The position numbers and the translations under genes were made by a program. Source: Oscillospiraceae bacterium (GTDB lineage: Bacteria > Bacillota > Clostridia > Oscillospirales > Oscillospiraceae). Taken from it: a stretch of DNA of 18,168 nucleotides. Every line of letters begins with the position of its first letter. Within the stretch, counting starts at the first letter, position 1. Positions 15,844-18,168 of this stretch are shown piece by piece. The notes beneath the pieces are model-generated. The model had not been told where the DNA came from. It saw only the letters and a list, made by a program, of their open reading frames with translations, and made no database searches. The stretch covers positions 1-18,168 of the forward strand of contig JAAZCZ010000076.1 in the NCBI GenBank assembly GCA_012513005.1. Direction: 5' to 3'.

Positions 15844-17058
15844 CTAAGCCGTTTCTTTTATTATTCTGTTTGCAATGCAAACGATATCACGACCTATAAA
15901 GCTCTCGCGGCGGCGCATAATAAGCTCCTTGCCGATTAATGTGAGCACGCGCTCTAATCTGATTCTCAGATCACCTTCTGTCACAGAATTTACCTCAGAA
16001 ACCTTAGAGTCGCCCACGGTGCGGCGGATTATCTCTGTGCCCGCATAGCCCAAGCTATCTGCCATAACAGAGTCAAAATACTGCTTTTTAAAGCCCTCTG
16101 TCTTATAGAGCTTAAAGCTCACAAGCTCGTCATACATAGAAGACAGCTTAGAAAAGGTGAGGTCCCAAACATCGGCTATAGTGTCTTCAAGCTTTTTAAT
16201 TGCAGTAGTATTTTGGGGCATGGTGATGTTTTTATTGACAAGTGAAAAAAGCAGATTTCCCACAACATTTCCTATGTCATAGCCCATTGGACCATAAAAG
16301 GCAAATTCCGGGTCTAAGACCTTTATACCCTCTTCGTTTGCAAAAACAGAGCCTGAGTGCAAATCCCCGTGTATAAGTGCCTGCGAGAGATTCATAAAAC
16401 GCTCACGCAGATAAGCTATTTCTGCATGCAAAGCCTCATCTTCATAAAGCTGCTCATTAACAAAATCCTCGTTTCCCGGGCTTATTATATTGCGGTTTTT
16501 GAAGTTATAATACGGCTCGGTTAAAACAAGATCCTCACTGATTTCGCAAAGCTCCGGATTAACAAAAAACCCCACACGCCTTTTTTTCTCTGCACGGTCT
16601 AAAACAAGATCCGTAGTCGGCAAAAGTGTTTTTGCCATAAAGGTAGAGAGATTATCGGCAAGGTGAGGGTATATGCGGTTTTCCGCAAGCTCATGTCTTA
16701 AATTCAGAAAAGCTGAAACATCCTCCATAGAGCAGGCTGCCATAGTTTCGTCATAGTGGTAAACTATCGGCACAAAGCCGGGCGCAAGCTCGCCCTCTAT
16801 CATGAGAATATGTGCCTCAATTTTATTTCTGTATGTGTCGAGCGGTCTGCCCGAGGAGCGCAGAAACCTGTCTGCCTGCTTTACAATGACAGACTTATCC
16901 CGATTTTGGGATTGAACCTTAAACACATAGTTAATATTTCCGTCTCCGATTTCACTGCATATAAGCTCCTCGTCTTTTTCAAAAAATCCGAGCACCTCTA
17001 CTGCATATCGCATAACATCTTGGGTGTTCATCAGGAAAAATTCGCTAAAATCCTTCAT
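15844..17058 (-). CDS. mtnK: 5-methylthioribose kinase family
   Basis: A 404-residue sugar kinase of the APH/choline-kinase fold, the usual length for MtnK. Its signatures are all present: Gly-rich loop GDGNINYVF (38-46), VKQADR with Lys60 (59-64), catalytic HGDLHSGS (230-237, Asp232), DPEFAFYGPMGYDIGN (249-264, metal-binding Asp249), and the substrate-contacting RRTVGD (345-350). MtnK phosphorylates 5-methylthioribose at O1; relatives also accept 5-deoxyribose. It is the first gene of the six-gene operon, behind a TTGACT-17-TATTAT promoter, with ATG 17058 seven bases after AAGGAG. The genes of the full methionine salvage pathway (mtnW, mtnX, mtnB, mtnD) are absent here, so the product is expected to go to the aldolase branch. 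Confidence in the family is high, in the natural substrate moderate. Confidence 0.92.
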   Translation of the reverse strand: MKDFSEFFLMNTQDVMRYAVEVLGFFEKDEELICSEIGDGNINYVFKVQSQNRDKSVIVKQADRFLRSSGRPLDTYRNKIEAHILMIEGELAPGFVPIVYHYDETMAACSMEDVSAFLNLRHELAENRIYPHLADNLSTFMAKTLLPTTDLVLDRAEKKRRVGFFVNPELCEISEDLVLTEPYYNFKNRNIISPGNEDFVNEQLYEDEALHAEIAYLRERFMNLSQALIHGDLHSGSVFANEEGIKVLDPEFAFYGPMGYDIGNVVGNLLFSLVNKNITMPQNTTAIKKLEDTIADVWDLTFSKLSSMYDELVSFKLYKTEGFKKQYFDSVMADSLGYAGTEIIRRTVGDSKVSEVNSVTEGDLRIRLERVLTLIGKELIMRRRESFIGRDIVCIANRIIKETA

Positions 17059-17074
17059 AACTTATCTCCTTTAT

Positions 17075-17083
17075 AAACGAAAG
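17075..17083 (-). promoter_or_regulatory. Candidate DeoR-type operator in the mtnK leader
   Basis: On the minus strand this reads CTTTCGTTT, about 55 bases after the predicted start of transcription and just before the mtnK Shine-Dalgarno site. It matches eight of nine bases of the motif at 5385-5393 ahead of the importer operon. Repressor binding here could block elongation. Confidence 0.3.
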
Positions 17084-17142
17084 ATGAAAACAAGACTGTG
17101 TATAAATCAACAAAGATATAAGAAACAGAAATAATTAATCAC

Positions 17143-17171
17143 ATAATATGGCAGAAAACAACAAAAGTCAA
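17143..17171 (-). promoter_or_regulatory. Promoter of the mtnK-led catabolic operon
   Basis: Minus strand TTGACT (17171-17166), a 17-base spacer and TATTAT (17148-17143), a near-consensus sigma-A promoter. RNA would begin near 17136, leaving a leader of about 78 bases. No SAM (S-box) riboswitch is seen in that leader. Confidence 0.7.
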
Positions 17172-17208
17172 CAGCAAACAGGGGAATAATGGCAAAATAA
17201 AAAGAAAT

Positions 17209-17284
17209 ATTCGTAATGTTTGACTATTGCTGCGTTATGACGGTATAATATCAACAAATAACAACAAGGCAGGCTTGCCGAATA
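17209..17284. promoter_or_regulatory. Candidate autoregulatory sites of the DeoR regulator
   Basis: ATTCGT at 17209-17214 touches the -35 region of the regulator's promoter, and the inverted form CGAATA lies at 17279-17284 just before its ribosome binding site. ATTCGT also directly precedes the GTCAAATTGAC palindrome in the importer's upstream region (5129-5134). These could be half-sites through which the regulator controls itself; support is weak. Confidence 0.25.
17220..17249 (+). promoter_or_regulatory. Promoter of the DeoR-family regulator gene
   Basis: TTGACT (17220-17225), an 18-base spacer and a perfect TATAAT (17244-17249). It points away from the mtnK operon promoter; the two -35 boxes are 48 bases apart, leaving room for a shared operator between them. 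Confidence 0.7.
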
Positions 17285-17308
17285 TTACTAAAAGCGAGGT
17301 AATATTTA

Positions 17309-18085
17309 ATGCTTAAAATAGAGCGGCACAAAATAATTGAGACCGAGATAACAAAACACGGCTTCGTGCTTGTGCCGGCGCTTAGTAAAATACTCGGATG
17401 CAGCGAGGAAACTGTTCGCCGAGATATTAAGCAGCTGGAAAAAGAGGGAAAACTCATAAGAACTCACGGGGGTGCCTATCTGCTTGAAAAGTATGATAAG
17501 AGCTATCCCACGGAGCTGCGCCGTTCCTACCTTTCCAAGACCAAGAAAAGGCTTGCCGGGCTTGCGCTAAAACAGATTAAGGAAAACGATGTGATTATGC
17601 TCGATTCCAGCACAACCTGCCTGGCTGTTGCCGAGGCAATTGTTGAGAGCAATTTAAATCTTTCGATAATCACAAACTCACTTGCGATTTGCAGCCTCTG
17701 CAACGAGAAAAACACAAATGTGAATCTGATTTGCCCGGGCGGCACATTCAGGAGAAGAACATCCTCCTTTGCAGATCCTAACACTGTTGTGGCACTAAAA
17801 CGCTTCTATGCCGACAAGGCTATTATAAGCTGCCCCAAGGTGAGCATGGAATATGGGCTTTCCGATAACCACCAGAGCGAAGCTGCCGTTAGGGAGCAGA
17901 TGCTAAAACAGGCGCACGAGAGCATACTCATAGTAGACCACACAAAGTTTGGCGCAAATGCCAACATACTCTTTGAGGGCTTAGAAAAAATAGGCACGAT
18001 AATAACAGACTCTAAGCTGCCGCCTGAGTGGGAGGAGTTTCTGAAAGGCAAAAACATTGCATTAGAATACTGCGCTGAAGCATAA
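17309..18085 (+). CDS. DeoR-family transcriptional regulator
   Basis: A 258-residue sugar-phosphate-responsive repressor. The N-terminal winged helix-turn-helix spans about 5-55, with VPALSKILGCSEETVRRDIK (22-41) and the family's EGKLIRTHGG (46-55). The C-terminal sensor domain, similar to ribose-5-phosphate isomerase and CoA-transferase folds, keeps the effector-site elements DSSTT (99-103), TNS (122-124), CPGG (142-145), a GLSDNHQSEAAVR stretch (183-195) and VDHTKFG (209-215). Members usually sense a phosphorylated sugar made by the pathway they control, so a 1-phospho-ketose or DHAP-like compound is a reasonable effector. ATG 17309 follows GAGGT by eight bases. It is divergent from the mtnK operon, the standard place for a local regulator, and may control the importer operon too. 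Confidence 0.88.
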   Translation: MLKIERHKIIETEITKHGFVLVPALSKILGCSEETVRRDIKQLEKEGKLIRTHGGAYLLEKYDKSYPTELRRSYLSKTKKRLAGLALKQIKENDVIMLDSSTTCLAVAEAIVESNLNLSIITNSLAICSLCNEKNTNVNLICPGGTFRRRTSSFADPNTVVALKRFYADKAIISCPKVSMEYGLSDNHQSEAAVREQMLKQAHESILIVDHTKFGANANILFEGLEKIGTIITDSKLPPEWEEFLKGKNIALEYCAEA

Positions 18086-18110
18086 ATTTAATTTAAGTAT
18101 TTTATTATAT

Positions 18111-18150
18111 AAGCTCGGAAGCTGCGCTCCGGGCTTATTTTTTTATTTTT
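18111..18150 (+). terminator. Terminator after the regulator gene
   Basis: A 9-bp stem, AAGCTCGGA / TCCGGGCTT with one G-U pair (18111-18119 and 18128-18136), followed by ATTTTTTTATTTTT. This is a standard Rho-independent terminator 25 bases after the regulator's stop codon. Confidence 0.85.
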
Positions 18151-18168
18151 CTTTTATATTTCCTGCTC

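Noticed and set aside
10349..17058. Complete methionine salvage pathway
   Set aside because: Beyond mtnK and an mtnA-like gene there is no mtnW, mtnX, mtnB, mtnD or transaminase gene. The class II aldolase fits MtnB-type dehydratase less well than a true aldolase given the following aldehyde reductase, though MtnB and aldolases share the fold.
17059..17136. SAM (S-box) riboswitch ahead of mtnK
   Set aside because: mtnK and yoaD operons of Bacillus carry S-box leaders, so I looked for one. The leader here is only about 78 bases and lacks the conserved core and a terminator stem.
1..18168. Mobile element, phage or defence system
   Set aside because: No transposase, integrase, terminal inverted repeats, direct-repeat array, nuclease or toxin-antitoxin pair was seen. 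All intact genes are metabolic, transport, regulatory or envelope genes.

Overview
The window looks like a Firmicutes chromosome segment, probably from a gut or rumen Clostridia/Oscillospirales-type anaerobe. Base composition is intermediate, Shine-Dalgarno sites are strong AGGAGG-like sites, promoters are of the sigma-A type, and lipoproteins, M20 peptidases and DeoR regulators of Firmicutes type are present. No rRNA, tRNA, CRISPR array or insertion sequence was recognised.

Region 1 (1-2770): the tail of an upstream terminator, a small orphan lipoprotein gene (113-568) with its own extended -10 promoter and terminator, then an overlapping pair on the + strand: a Pr6Pr-type membrane protein and a carboxypeptidase-S/PM20D1-like M20 metallopeptidase. 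A bidirectional terminator (2748-2769) closes it.

Region 2 (2792-4988, minus): a large solute-binding lipoprotein gene broken near its 5' end by two separate one-base frameshifts. A gene-free stretch (4989-5492) follows, holding promoter and operator candidates.

Region 3 (5493-10283, plus): an ABC importer operon encoding a lipoprotein binding protein, a cytoplasmic alkaline-phosphatase-superfamily hydrolase, two permeases and an ATPase of the PotABCD/PhnSTUV/AfuABC kind. A 12-bp hairpin separates the binding-protein gene from the rest. A perfect 15-bp bidirectional terminator lies between this operon and the next.

Region 4 (17058-10349, minus): a six-gene catabolic operon: 5-methylthioribose-kinase family (mtnK), MtnA-like sugar-1-phosphate isomerase, YoaD-like 2-hydroxyacid dehydrogenase, YoaC/LsrK-like FGGY kinase, class II aldolase and YqhD-like iron-type alcohol dehydrogenase. 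A divergent DeoR-family regulator (17309-18085) lies next to it. Kinase, isomerase and aldolase are the three steps of the 'DHAP shunt', which disposes of 5-methylthioribose or 5-deoxyribose (leftovers of S-adenosylmethionine chemistry) as DHAP plus a small aldehyde. The alcohol dehydrogenase is well suited to reduce that aldehyde.

Working model (inference): the importer supplies a pentose-type substrate, possibly phosphorylated. MtnK and the isomerase convert it to a 1-phospho-ketose, the aldolase cleaves it, and the dehydrogenase removes the aldehyde. The YoaD/YoaC pair handles a second, related substrate. The DeoR regulator senses a phosphorylated intermediate and acts on both operons through TTTCGTTT-like sites found in both leaders. 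The isomerase has altered residues at conserved MtnA positions, which hints at a substrate other than classical methylthioribose-1-phosphate.
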